In this document: piece by piece, positions 14,714-21,281 of the stretch
How positions within the stretch are numbered: position 1 is the first letter of the stretch
How the letters are laid out: each line of letters begins with the position of its first letter
Assembly (NCBI GenBank): GCA_964532145.1
Contig: CAZHGM010000015.1
Span: 1-21,281, forward strand
Direction: 5' to 3'
Length of the DNA: 21,281 bases
Source of the DNA: JAPUDQ01 sp964532145
GTDB lineage: Bacteria > Patescibacteriota > Saccharimonadia > Saccharimonadales > Saccharimonadaceae
Made by a program: the position numbers and the translations under genes
The notes under the pieces: generated by a model
The model's database searches: none
Told to the model about the DNA's origin: nothing
The model's input: only the letters and a program-made list of their open reading frames with translations

Positions 14714-14742
14714 ATCATGCCTTAGGATGAGTGGTTTTACAA
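14714..14742 (-). promoter_or_regulatory. Promoter of the FAD-binding oxidase gene
   Basis: On the minus strand TTGTAA (14737-14742) and CATGAT (14714-14719) are 17 bp apart, with the -10 ending nine bases before the ATG. Its -35 overlaps the -35 of the divergent microprotein promoter. Confidence 0.4.
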
Positions 14743-14763
14743 TAAGCGAAAGCGCTATATAAT
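14736..14763 (+). promoter_or_regulatory. Leaderless promoter of the 39-residue microprotein
   Basis: TTTACA at 14736-14741 and a perfect TATAAT at 14758-14763 are 16 bp apart. The ATG at 14770 starts seven bases after the -10 box, exactly where transcription should begin, so the mRNA is predicted to be leaderless. Confidence 0.7.
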
Positions 14764-14769
14764 GGCGAT

Positions 14770-14889
14770 ATGAAGAAAACACCCCCGCACTCATATGATC
14801 CAGTACGCGTCGGCATTGCAGTCGCCGTGCTGGCTGCCGTAACGATTTTGACATTGTCTGTTGTAGCAGCTCTTACTAGTAGCAGGTAG
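14770..14889 (+). CDS. 39-residue single-span membrane microprotein
   Basis: This short gene encodes 39 residues: a cytosolic head beginning MKKTPPHSYDP, a hydrophobic span at about 14-35 and a short SSR ending. It lies immediately behind the best promoter of the window, with the start codon at the expected transcription start. I do not recognise the family. It is 49 bp upstream of the AI-2E permease gene and divergent from the flavoenzyme gene. The strength of the promoter and the clean membrane span favour a real product; no homologue is known to me. Confidence 0.6.
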   Translation: MKKTPPHSYDPVRVGIAVAVLAAVTILTLSVVAALTSSR

Positions 14890-14900
14890 ATTAATCGTAG

Positions 14901-14929
14901 TTGCGAAAACACCACTGGTTTGCAATACT
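14901..14929 (+). promoter_or_regulatory. Extended -10 promoter of the AI-2E permease gene
   Basis: TTGCGA at 14901-14906 and AATACT at 14924-14929 are 17 bp apart, with TGC just upstream of the hexamer. Transcription would begin about 3 nt before the ATG at 14939. Confidence 0.5.
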
Positions 14930-14938
14930 TAAAGAATC

Positions 14939-16075
14939 ATGAAAGTAACGATCGATGTTGCAACGAAAACTTTTGTGAGACTCGGTCTCGTCATTCTAAG
15001 CTTCGTGGTGGCAATTTTTTTGATTATCAAGGCTAAACAGCCACTGACGATTATTGGTGTTGCACTGTTCTTGGCGCTGGCGCTCAATCCGCCGGTTAGC
15101 TATATTTCCCGTCGTTTGCCCGGACGTTCACGTGTTGGCGCTACCGCCCTCGCCTACCTGATGGTCGTTACATTTCTCGGTGCAATGCTGTTCTTTGTAG
15201 TACCGCCCGTCATTGAACAATCATCAAAGTTTGCTGATACCGTACCTCAGCTTATTGATGACCTATCAAGCCAGCGGCATATTGTTGATGATTTTGTTAC
15301 GCGGTATGGCTTAGAACAACAGCTTAACGAAGGTATCGAGAATGCCAAGCAACAGGCCTCGGCGGTAGCAAATGATATAGGAGGGTTACTCGTCGATGGG
15401 GCGACAGGCCTGCTTAATGGCATGCTGACACTTGTCATTGTCCTCGTATTAACATTCTTGATGCTGATCGAAGGCCCCCAATGGCTCCAACGTATATGGG
15501 GGCTATACGAAGACCCGCATAGGCTAGAACGGCATCGCGCCGTTGTCCAAAAGATGTACCGTGTTGTCGTCGGCTACGTGAACGGTCAACTATCGGTAGC
15601 GACGATTGCTGCAACCAGTACGCTTATTGTGATTTTGGTACTGAGCTTGGTTACACCACTTCCCGCAAATCTCGCATTGCCGCTTGCTGCCATTATTTTT
15701 CTGATGGATCTTATACCAATGGTTGGAGCAACGATTGGCGCTGTGGTCGTAACATTGGTGTTACTTCTAAACTCGGTTCCGGCAGCAATTGTATTTGCTA
15801 TCTACTTCTTCATCTATCAGCAGATTGAGAATAATTACATTTCACCAACGATCCAGTCCAAAAAAGTCGAGCTTTCGGCACTCGCTGTGCTTGCAGCTAT
15901 TTTAATCGGTGTGGCATTATTCGGATTTTTAGGGGCATTGATATCGATACCAGTTGCAGGCTGCATCAGAGTACTCATGGTTGACTATCTGGAGCATGCT
16001 GAAAAAGAGCGTGAAGAAAAAACAAGCAAAAACCCAGTGGCCAAGCTCGCCTCTAAGTTTAAAGGTGAAGCGTAG
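14939..16075 (+). CDS. AI-2E family transporter (PF01594-type permease)
   Basis: A 378-residue polytopic protein of the AI-2E/PerM family. Two N-terminal hairpins of membrane helices (about 15-55 and 68-90) precede a soluble region of about 95-150, and then come the remaining helices with the family-typical VGYVNGQL at about 211 and IYQQIENNYISPTIQSK near 293-309. The tail from about 350 is highly charged. Members have been linked to AI-2 export, Na+/H+ exchange or sporulation; the role here is open. No Shine-Dalgarno sequence precedes the ATG, consistent with the near-leaderless promoter. Confidence 0.9.
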   Translation: MKVTIDVATKTFVRLGLVILSFVVAIFLIIKAKQPLTIIGVALFLALALNPPVSYISRRLPGRSRVGATALAYLMVVTFLGAMLFFVVPPVIEQSSKFADTVPQLIDDLSSQRHIVDDFVTRYGLEQQLNEGIENAKQQASAVANDIGGLLVDGATGLLNGMLTLVIVLVLTFLMLIEGPQWLQRIWGLYEDPHRLERHRAVVQKMYRVVVGYVNGQLSVATIAATSTLIVILVLSLVTPLPANLALPLAAIIFLMDLIPMVGATIGAVVVTLVLLLNSVPAAIVFAIYFFIYQQIENNYISPTIQSKKVELSALAVLAAILIGVALFGFLGALISIPVAGCIRVLMVDYLEHAEKEREEKTSKNPVAKLASKFKGEA

Positions 16076-16097
16076 TTTTTATATTGATACGTGTGTG

Positions 16098-17528
16098 CTA
16101 ACGTCGCGACCAGGCGACATGATGTGTGCTATCGCGAAGTACTATCCCCTGATGGGCTAATTCGTCCCGGATGCGGTCTGATAGCGCCCAATCTTTTGCC
16201 TCTCGAGCACGCTGACGTTCCAGGAGGCGACGTTTTTGCTCGTCAGTTATGTCCGATGTTGATATAGCAAGCCTGAGGCCGAGTGTCTCGTCAATCCAGT
16301 CGATAAGCTGTGTTAGCGCACCATGCTGGATAATGCTGATAGGTGATGATTCAATCTCCTCAAATGCTCGCTCGATGGCGATAAGCGCTTCTGGTGTGTT
16401 GAGATTATCGTTAAGTTTTTCAAACGCGGCATGAGGCGCTGCGAGGATTATGCCATTTACGTTATAAGAATGGTCTTTGTCATCATCATCCGACAGAGTG
16501 TCGTTAGTTTGCCAGCGAAGACAGGCAATATCACGCCAGCGTTGCAGACGGTTGTGGGCGGCTAAAAGATTATCCCAGGTGAAGTTTCCCTCTGTTTGGT
16601 AATGCTTCCCAAGCGCAAACATACGAAAATCATCCATGGTAAAACCATGGTCGGTAAGTGATTGCAGCGTATGGATGTTGCCAAGCGATTTCGACATTTT
16701 TTGCCCATCGACCTTGAGGTGGTTGTTATGGACCCAAAGCGACGCGAACGGCTTGCCGGTCAGGCTTTCTGTCTGTGCGATTTCGTTCGTATGATGGACG
16801 GGGATGTGGTCGATTCCACCAGTATGAATGTCGATCTGATCCCCTAGGGTCTCGCGGGCGATGACAGAACATTCTAGATGCCAGCCAGGAAACCCCTTAC
16901 CCCACGGACTGTCCCACTCCATGTCACGCTTCTGATCAACTGGGCTGAATTTCCAAACGGCGAAGTCGGTCGGGTGCTTTTTGCCTGCCATGTCAACGCG
17001 GGCACCAGCCTGCAATCCTTCGATATCAAGCCGGGCCAATTTGCCGTAGTCTGTTAGCTTGCTCGTATCAAAATACATGCCGTCGTCGGTGCGGTAGAGG
17101 TAGCCTTTGTCGTCGAGTGCTTTTGCGAATGCAATTTGCGCATCGATGCAGCTCGTCGCAGGTATGAGATGATCAGGCCGCGACATGCCGAGCAGCGTGT
17201 ACCCCTCATGGTCAGCAATATCGGAATATTTTTTTGCTACGTCCCAAGCGGTCACGCCTTCGCTGCGAGCGCCTTTCTCCATCTTGTCTTCCCCGCTATC
17301 ATCGTCGCTGACAAGGTGGCCAACATCTGTGATATTTTGGGTGCGCTCAACATCGAACCCGTCAGCGCGCAGTGTTCGTACTAAAACATCCCAATAGATA
17401 TACCCGATCCAGTTGCCAATGTGGGGTTGGCTGTAGACCGTCAAACCACAGGTGTAGAGTTTTATTTTTCCCGCCTTGAGCGGTCGCAATTCCTCTACTT
17501 GTCCGCTCATCGTATTATGTAATCTCAT
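16098..17528 (-). CDS. cysS: Cysteinyl-tRNA synthetase
   Basis: A class I aminoacyl-tRNA synthetase of 476 residues that charges tRNA-Cys. PHIGN at 35-39 is the HIGH motif and KMSKSLGN the KMSKS loop. C27 in YTCGLTVYS and the cysteine of WHLECSVIA fit the zinc site that selects cysteine, and HTGGID and HHTNEIAQ are also present. The C-terminal helical anticodon-binding region is complete. I choose ATG 17528 because it aligns with the usual family start; a TTG at 17540 is possible and has AAAGG about nine bases upstream. The gene begins 2-14 nt after the DHH phosphoesterase stop, so the two are co-transcribed. Confidence 0.95.
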   Translation of the reverse strand: MRLHNTMSGQVEELRPLKAGKIKLYTCGLTVYSQPHIGNWIGYIYWDVLVRTLRADGFDVERTQNITDVGHLVSDDDSGEDKMEKGARSEGVTAWDVAKKYSDIADHEGYTLLGMSRPDHLIPATSCIDAQIAFAKALDDKGYLYRTDDGMYFDTSKLTDYGKLARLDIEGLQAGARVDMAGKKHPTDFAVWKFSPVDQKRDMEWDSPWGKGFPGWHLECSVIARETLGDQIDIHTGGIDHIPVHHTNEIAQTESLTGKPFASLWVHNNHLKVDGQKMSKSLGNIHTLQSLTDHGFTMDDFRMFALGKHYQTEGNFTWDNLLAAHNRLQRWRDIACLRWQTNDTLSDDDDKDHSYNVNGIILAAPHAAFEKLNDNLNTPEALIAIERAFEEIESSPISIIQHGALTQLIDWIDETLGLRLAISTSDITDEQKRRLLERQRAREAKDWALSDRIRDELAHQGIVLRDSTHHVAWSRR

Positions 17529-17542
17529 AAAAAGGTTCAACT

Positions 17543-18553
17543 TTATTCGCCTTTATTATCATATTGTTGTAATGCTGTGTTTGTGGCCGTGATAATTTCC
17601 GACAGGGTTTTATTATAGTCTTCATAGATTTTAAAGCCAGCGCTGTACGCGTGCCCACCGCCGCCAAAGTAACCCGCGATCTGATCGCATACTGGCATGT
17701 TGGCACGGATTTTGCCCGTGAGTTTGCCGTCGGGATACGTTTTGATGGCAATGGCGACGTCAACTCCTTCAACGAGCCGCATCTCATCAAGCACAAGTAC
17801 ACTCGGGTTGTACCGATCGCTATACGCTTCGATGTCTTCCCAGGGTATATGCACGGTCGCAAGTCGTCCATCGCAGTGGTATTCGATGCGTTTAATAAGG
17901 TCGCCCTTATAGGCGAGGATATCTGCTGGTTTTTTCATGAATTCGCGTCGTTTTTTCTCAACATCGGCCGGATGAGCGCCATGTTTCATGAGTGCTGCGA
18001 CTGTAGCGATAGTTCGTTCATTAACGCTTTGCGTACTAAGACCAAGTGTGTCTCCTAGAATTGAAGCGAGCATGGATTCGGCCGCAGACTCGTTTATCGT
18101 CCAGCCAAGCTGAACGGCGATAGCATACAGTAGTTCACTTGTAGCCGCGGCTTTGTCGTCAAGTATAAGTTCATGAGCAAATGGCAAGTCATTGTCACCT
18201 TCATCGCCCTCCAAATGATGGTCAATCACCAGTACCGAATGGGTTTCAAAAAAATGTCGCACGCCGGGCGTTTCAAGTGCTTTGACAAGAAGTGCTTCGG
18301 TGTTGGTGTCGACAATAATTGCGAGATCATACTGTCCTGTCCACTCCTTGTCCACCCGTGCCCAGCCGTCGATATAGTGTAAGTATTTCGGCATGTCGAT
18401 TGCGCAGAACAAGCTGACGGATTTACCTGGCAGCGTACCGATCATTTCCTCAAGTGCAATCGCCGACCCTAAACTATCCGCATCTGGATTTTCCGGTTGG
18501 ATGACGACGATACTTTTTGCCTCAGCTAGGCACTGTTTTACGTTGTTGTACAT
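17543..18553 (-). CDS. DHH/DHHA1 phosphoesterase (NrnA/PAP phosphatase-like)
   Basis: A 336-residue DHH-family phosphoesterase. Motif I is ENPDADSLGS near the N-terminus, motif II VDTNTE, motif III DHH in LVIDHHLE, and the DHHA1 substrate-binding motif GGGGHAYSAGF is near the C-terminus. NrnA-type enzymes degrade short oligoribonucleotides and can dephosphorylate pAp. In motif I the usual metal-binding His before the PDxD element is not present (Q-P-E-N-P-D), which may change the metal site. The ATG has no Shine-Dalgarno sequence, and TGCTACAAT ends seven bases upstream. A 7-bp microsatellite covers its -35 region. It heads an operon with cysS. Confidence 0.9.
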   Translation of the reverse strand: MYNNVKQCLAEAKSIVVIQPENPDADSLGSAIALEEMIGTLPGKSVSLFCAIDMPKYLHYIDGWARVDKEWTGQYDLAIIVDTNTEALLVKALETPGVRHFFETHSVLVIDHHLEGDEGDNDLPFAHELILDDKAAATSELLYAIAVQLGWTINESAAESMLASILGDTLGLSTQSVNERTIATVAALMKHGAHPADVEKKRREFMKKPADILAYKGDLIKRIEYHCDGRLATVHIPWEDIEAYSDRYNPSVLVLDEMRLVEGVDVAIAIKTYPDGKLTGKIRANMPVCDQIAGYFGGGGHAYSAGFKIYEDYNKTLSEIITATNTALQQYDNKGE

Positions 18554-18560
18554 CTGTCAC

Positions 18561-18569
18561 ATTGTAGCA
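18561..18569 (-). promoter_or_regulatory. Extended -10 promoter of the DHH phosphoesterase-cysS operon
   Basis: TGCTACAAT on the minus strand ends seven bases before the ATG at 18553, implying a leaderless transcript. There is no recognisable -35, because that position falls in the adjacent 7-bp repeat tract. Confidence 0.55.
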
Positions 18570-18577
18570 TTGATTAG

Positions 18578-18633
18578 TAGTAAGTAGTAAGTAGTAAGTA
18601 GTAAGTAGTAAGTAGTAAGTAGTAAGTAGTAAG
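18578..18633. repeat. Microsatellite: eight perfect copies of the heptamer TAGTAAG
   Basis: Eight exact tandem copies of TAGTAAG fill 56 bp, with a partial TAG just before and a partial TAAG after. The tract lies in the intergenic region between recR and the DHH phosphoesterase gene. It starts 12 bp upstream of the DHH promoter's -10 hexamer. It carries stop codons on the plus strand and is non-coding. Confidence 0.95.
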
Positions 18634-18661
18634 TAAGTTTGTCACAATCTAAAACGATGTG

Positions 18662-19267
18662 TCATAGGGTTTGCCGGCCTTTGAGGGCGTGAGATAGGGT
18701 GATTTGGTCAGCGTATTCTAGGTCGACGCCGACGGGTATGCCGCGAGCTAGACGGGTGATTTTGACATTTACATTTGCATCGTCGATAAATTTCTGGATA
18801 TAAATAGCAGTTGACTCACCTTCGACACTCGCGTTTGTTGCTAAAATGATTTCCTCAACATTGTCTTTTTTTAGCCGCTCAATCAGCTCAGGGATATGCA
18901 GTTGATCAGGCCCGATACCATCAATCGGGCTGATCGCACCGCCGAGTACATGATACGTACCTTTGAACAAGCCGGTTTTCTCAAGTGCGATGACATCAAG
19001 CGGCTCTTCGACCACTGCGATCAGTTGTTTATTGCGCTCCGGGTCGCGGTACAGTTCAGAGACATCCTCATTTGCGTCGATGAGCGCGTATGTCACGGGA
19101 CACAATTTCACGCCATGTGCCAGTTTCGCTACTGTTTCACTTAATTTCATGCGATTTTGGTCTGATGTCTTGAGCAAATAGTAGGCATAGCGTTCGGCGG
19201 TACGTACGCCAACACCTGGCAAGACGCCGATGGCATCAATCAAATCTTGCAGAGCTTTCGGTAGCAT
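18662..19267 (-). CDS. recR: Recombination mediator RecR with degenerate zinc finger
   Basis: A 201-residue RecR, which with RecO/RecF loads RecA at gaps. The N-terminal helix-hairpin-helix contains GVLPGVGVRTAERYAYYLL; the Toprim domain includes VVEEPLDVIALE and the HVLGGAISPIDGIGPD stretch; the C-terminus has ITRLARGIPVGVDLEYAD. In place of the usual four-cysteine zinc finger only one cysteine (in KLCPVTY) remains. I start at ATG 19267, which matches the usual N-terminus; a TTG at 19279 is possible. It lies 102 bp downstream of ybaB, the common bacterial gene order. Confidence 0.93.
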   Translation of the reverse strand: MLPKALQDLIDAIGVLPGVGVRTAERYAYYLLKTSDQNRMKLSETVAKLAHGVKLCPVTYALIDANEDVSELYRDPERNKQLIAVVEEPLDVIALEKTGLFKGTYHVLGGAISPIDGIGPDQLHIPELIERLKKDNVEEIILATNASVEGESTAIYIQKFIDDANVNVKITRLARGIPVGVDLEYADQITLSHALKGRQTL

Positions 19268-19295
19268 AGCGTCAAGCAAAACGGGCTATATAACA

Positions 19296-19354
19296 TGCAA
19301 AGTGGGTTACATCGCAACGAATCCCACATTGCATATTGACCGACCCACATTGCA
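19296..19354. promoter_or_regulatory. Repeated 11-bp element between ybaB and recR
   Basis: CCCACATTGCA occurs at 19323-19333 and again at 19344-19354, 21 bp apart, and a near-perfect inverted copy, TGCAAAGTGGG, is at 19296-19306. The inverted copy could pair with either direct copy in RNA, or the three may be binding sites for one protein, since 21 bp is two helical turns. Confidence 0.55.
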
Positions 19355-19369
19355 GCAATTTCCCGGTCT

Positions 19370-19657
19370 TTACAGCCCGAGATTGCCTAGTCCTCCCATC
19401 AGTGGTTTCATTTTCTCAGCAGCTTCTTGTTGAGCTTTGCTCATGGCTTCGCGGGCGGCTTGTTCCACCCATCGCTCCAGGACACCAATATCATCAAGGT
19501 CGACGTATTCTGGGTCAATTGTGACCTTTTTGATTTTAAGCTCGCCTGTCACAGCGACAGTGACCGCGCCGTCTCCTGCAGTGCCTTCGATTATCATCTT
19601 GCCGAGCTCTTTCTGAGCGTTTTTCAGTTTCATAATCATTTTTGCTTGATCAAGCAT
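19370..19657 (-). CDS. ybaB: YbaB/EbfC family nucleoid-associated protein
   Basis: A small DNA-binding protein of 95 residues of the YbaB/EbfC family, which forms dimers and coats DNA. It has the typical helix rich in Met, Lys and Gln (KMIMKLKNAQKELGKM), the GDGAVTVAVTGELKIKKV beta-hairpin core and a second helix ending in a Gly/Leu tail. The start at 19657 is fixed by GGAGGAG six bases upstream; a TTG at 19672 would place that site inside the gene. It precedes recR, as in many bacteria. Confidence 0.93.
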   Translation of the reverse strand: MLDQAKMIMKLKNAQKELGKMIIEGTAGDGAVTVAVTGELKIKKVTIDPEYVDLDDIGVLERWVEQAAREAMSKAQQEAAEKMKPLMGGLGNLGL

Positions 19658-19688
19658 GAGAATCTCCTCCAATCATCTTTCATAGTTA

Positions 19689-19697
19689 AGTATAGCA
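19689..19697 (-). promoter_or_regulatory. Extended -10 promoter of ybaB-recR
   Basis: TGCTATACT on the minus strand is an extended -10 element. Transcription would start near 19682, leaving a leader of about 25 nt that contains the GGAGGAG ribosome site. No clear -35 is seen. Confidence 0.6.
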
Positions 19698-19718
19698 GAT
19701 ATGCCAGGCGCAGCCGCC

Positions 19719-21182
19719 TCAAGGTGTAAACGTCCGAAGGATAACTTGGTCGGACGCTTTTTTGTATGATGTGATAATCCGGCTTGGCACGCCAAGTGCC
19801 GTGCTATCGTACAGGGCGCCGTCATGGATAATGGTAAAATTGGTTGACTTTGTCGTCAACGAGGATGCAATAGTCAGCCGGGGATAGTCACGGCGTAATA
19901 AATCATAAAACTGATACTCATCGTGCCGCACGACAAGGGTTGCGGGAGCGTTTTTGACTGTCCTATCGAGGATGGTTCGGCTTGATGCAAGTTGTTGGCT
20001 GTAGCGAACCATCGGCCTACCGTAGAAATACCCGTAAAAATATTGAGCAGAATTTGAGACCATAATTCCGGCGAGCAAAATGATCAGCGGAATGAGACCG
20101 ACGAGCCGTGCGTATGGATTAAGTGGAAACAATTTATACCATTCACGGATCAACGACTCAATACCAATGGCGGCAAACAGGTATGCCGGCACTAAGCAAA
20201 TGAGCAGCTTATCCGGATTCAGCAGTGCAATTGGAATAAAGAAAACGCTCCAGATGAGAAGCATATACGACCGTGCTGAGTAATGATCCGCTAGTACTCG
20301 CAAAAATCCTAGGCCGATAATAACGAGTGAGGCAGCCCCAAAAATAGGTTGTGGGATGGCACCGACAACAGCGCTCCCAATAGTCAGAAACGATGTCAGT
20401 ACAAATTTAGCACTGGATGTCAGTTGTTCAGGAGCAGGAGCATGAATGGGTATGCCGATGAGGTCTTGGAGCCTGCTTGGCTGTTGAATGACAGTCATGA
20501 TTAGTGGCGTCAGGATGACAAGCACTCCGGCTGTTGTCGCAATGTATTTCCAAATATCTGTTCGTTTGACGAGATAACGGATATGCGGGTGGAGCAATCC
20601 TGCGATTGCTATTGCTAGCAGCGGGTACACCATGAGGGGTGTATACAAACTCAAGGGAGCTACTACCAGGAGTATGATGAGCCAAACCCTACTTTTGCCC
20701 TCAGGGTGAACTATATTAGTCACCGCCAAGAGAATGATTGAGAGCCAAAATGTTGTCATGATCATTGGCGTTCCGGTGCGCGCCATGGTCAAAAATGCCG
20801 AGGACGTAATCAGGATAAAACTCGTGATAAGCGCGACATCCATTCTAAACCATCGGCGCACCATGAAGATAAACGCCATAGCCGTACCGACACCAAGGAT
20901 AACTGACGGCAAGCGGATGCTCAGTTCGGTGACGTGAAGTACCGACAAGGATGCTTTTTGCAAGATATGGTACGGCGCATCGATGAAGGATTGTGCCATC
21001 GGCTGCGATAGTTTTATAGTGGCGCTCGCAACTGCAGAGCTCATCTCGGCTTCACTTAGTCCGGTTGGAGCCAGATCGAGCCTCACGACTATTAGGAGCA
21101 CTGCCATACAAATAAACGCAATAAACCCGGCAATATAGCGGTAGCGATACAAGAGCAGCTGACGCAGCAGGGATTGTTTCAT
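19719..21182 (-). CDS. Multi-span membrane glycosyltransferase (GT39/ArnT/PMT-like)
   Basis: A 487-residue integral membrane protein with about ten to twelve spans. The N-terminal span is followed by an extracytoplasmic loop with GLSEAEMSSA and the LSIRLPSVILGVGTAMAFIF region, the layout of lipid-phosphate-sugar glycosyltransferases of the ArnT/PMT superfamily (GT-C fold). The acidic pair in the first loop (SEAE) stands where the catalytic acid sits in the family. The last 110 residues form a soluble domain. It would transfer a sugar from a polyprenyl-phosphate donor outside the membrane; the acceptor is unknown. The start has a TGATATAAT box eleven bases upstream and no Shine-Dalgarno sequence. 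Confidence 0.78.
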   Translation of the reverse strand: MKQSLLRQLLLYRYRYIAGFIAFICMAVLLIVVRLDLAPTGLSEAEMSSAVASATIKLSQPMAQSFIDAPYHILQKASLSVLHVTELSIRLPSVILGVGTAMAFIFMVRRWFRMDVALITSFILITSSAFLTMARTGTPMIMTTFWLSIILLAVTNIVHPEGKSRVWLIILLVVAPLSLYTPLMVYPLLAIAIAGLLHPHIRYLVKRTDIWKYIATTAGVLVILTPLIMTVIQQPSRLQDLIGIPIHAPAPEQLTSSAKFVLTSFLTIGSAVVGAIPQPIFGAASLVIIGLGFLRVLADHYSARSYMLLIWSVFFIPIALLNPDKLLICLVPAYLFAAIGIESLIREWYKLFPLNPYARLVGLIPLIILLAGIMVSNSAQYFYGYFYGRPMVRYSQQLASSRTILDRTVKNAPATLVVRHDEYQFYDLLRRDYPRLTIASSLTTKSTNFTIIHDGALYDSTALGVPSRIITSYKKASDQVILRTFTP

Positions 21183-21193
21183 TCTTATACAGT

Positions 21194-21202
21194 ATTATAT
21201 CA
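21194..21202 (-). promoter_or_regulatory. Extended -10 promoter of the GT39-like gene
   Basis: TGATATAAT on the minus strand is a complete extended -10 element. It ends eleven bases before the ATG at 21182, giving a leader of only about 5 nt. Confidence 0.55.
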
Positions 21203-21213
21203 GCTGCATATGG

Positions 21214-21281
21214 TTATTCGCCATGGTGTTTGTCGAGTGACATGAATCGAAGCCGTTCTGGGTGGAAGTATAGCTGAACTT
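21214..21281 (-). CDS. Possible C-terminus of a gene entering from the right edge
   Basis: One minus-strand frame is open from the window edge to a TAA at 21214-21216 and would end in the residues FMSLDKHHGE. The composition looks protein-like, and the position just before the next gene's promoter fits, but only 22 codons are visible and no family can be named. Another frame is also open for a similar length, so this is tentative. Confidence 0.35.
   Translation of the reverse strand, partial: VQLYFHPERLRFMSLDKHHGE

Overview
The window is a tightly packed bacterial chromosome segment of moderate GC content using the standard genetic code (TGA is used as a stop). Gene pairs meet or overlap by a few bases (for example 4779-4792 and 11344-11351). 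The mix of a sortase with an LPXTG substrate, single-membrane style envelope genes, trimmed versions of housekeeping proteins (RecR without its zinc-finger cysteines, an RNA m5U methyltransferase without its iron-sulfur cysteines) and many leaderless-looking starts suggests a Patescibacteria/CPR member, most likely a Saccharibacteria (TM7) relative. That placement is inference from gene content, not from a marker phylogeny.

Layout. 1-720: a winged-helix/NUDIX protein. 723-3771 (minus): lemA, a TPM-domain membrane protein and a TrmA/RlmD-type RNA methyltransferase, apparently one operon. 3860-4792: a PAP2/AUR1-like membrane phosphatase or transferase. 4779-8803 (minus): an envelope region with a secreted polysaccharide deacetylase, then, behind its own promoter, a 57-residue LPXTG mini-protein, a sortase and a processive family 2 glycosyltransferase. 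8944-9516: a promoter, a tandem array of about 124-bp units built from the 5' half of tRNA-Gln, and the intact tRNA-Gln(UUG) gene. 9641-11351: a divergent pair, alpha/beta hydrolase and VIT-family transporter. 11344-14704 (minus): ABC permease, ABC ATPase and a GlcD/D-lactate-dehydrogenase-like flavoenzyme. 14770-16075: a 39-residue single-span microprotein and an AI-2E family permease. 16098-19657 (minus): cysS with a DHH phosphoesterase, a 7-bp microsatellite, then recR and ybaB/ebfC. 19719-21182 (minus): a GT39/ArnT-like multi-span glycosyltransferase, with the tail of another possible gene at the right edge.

How the genes may work together. The deacetylase, the HAS/PgaC/NodC-like synthase, the sortase and its tiny substrate plausibly build or decorate a surface polymer; the PAP2 and GT39 proteins would serve the same envelope. 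DHH phosphoesterase and cysS, and ybaB and recR, are housekeeping pairs. 

The most unusual feature is the array before tRNA-Gln. Each unit repeats the tRNA 5' half, replaces four anticodon-loop bases with a roughly 30-nt hairpin insert, resumes the tRNA sequence for 8 nt, and then carries a 12-nt antisense copy of the anticodon arm. A strong extended -10 promoter precedes the whole array. A second window-wide pattern is that genes at the head of transcription units have a -10 box ending only 6-11 nt before the ATG and no Shine-Dalgarno sequence, while several other genes, including operon-internal ones, have good Shine-Dalgarno sequences.
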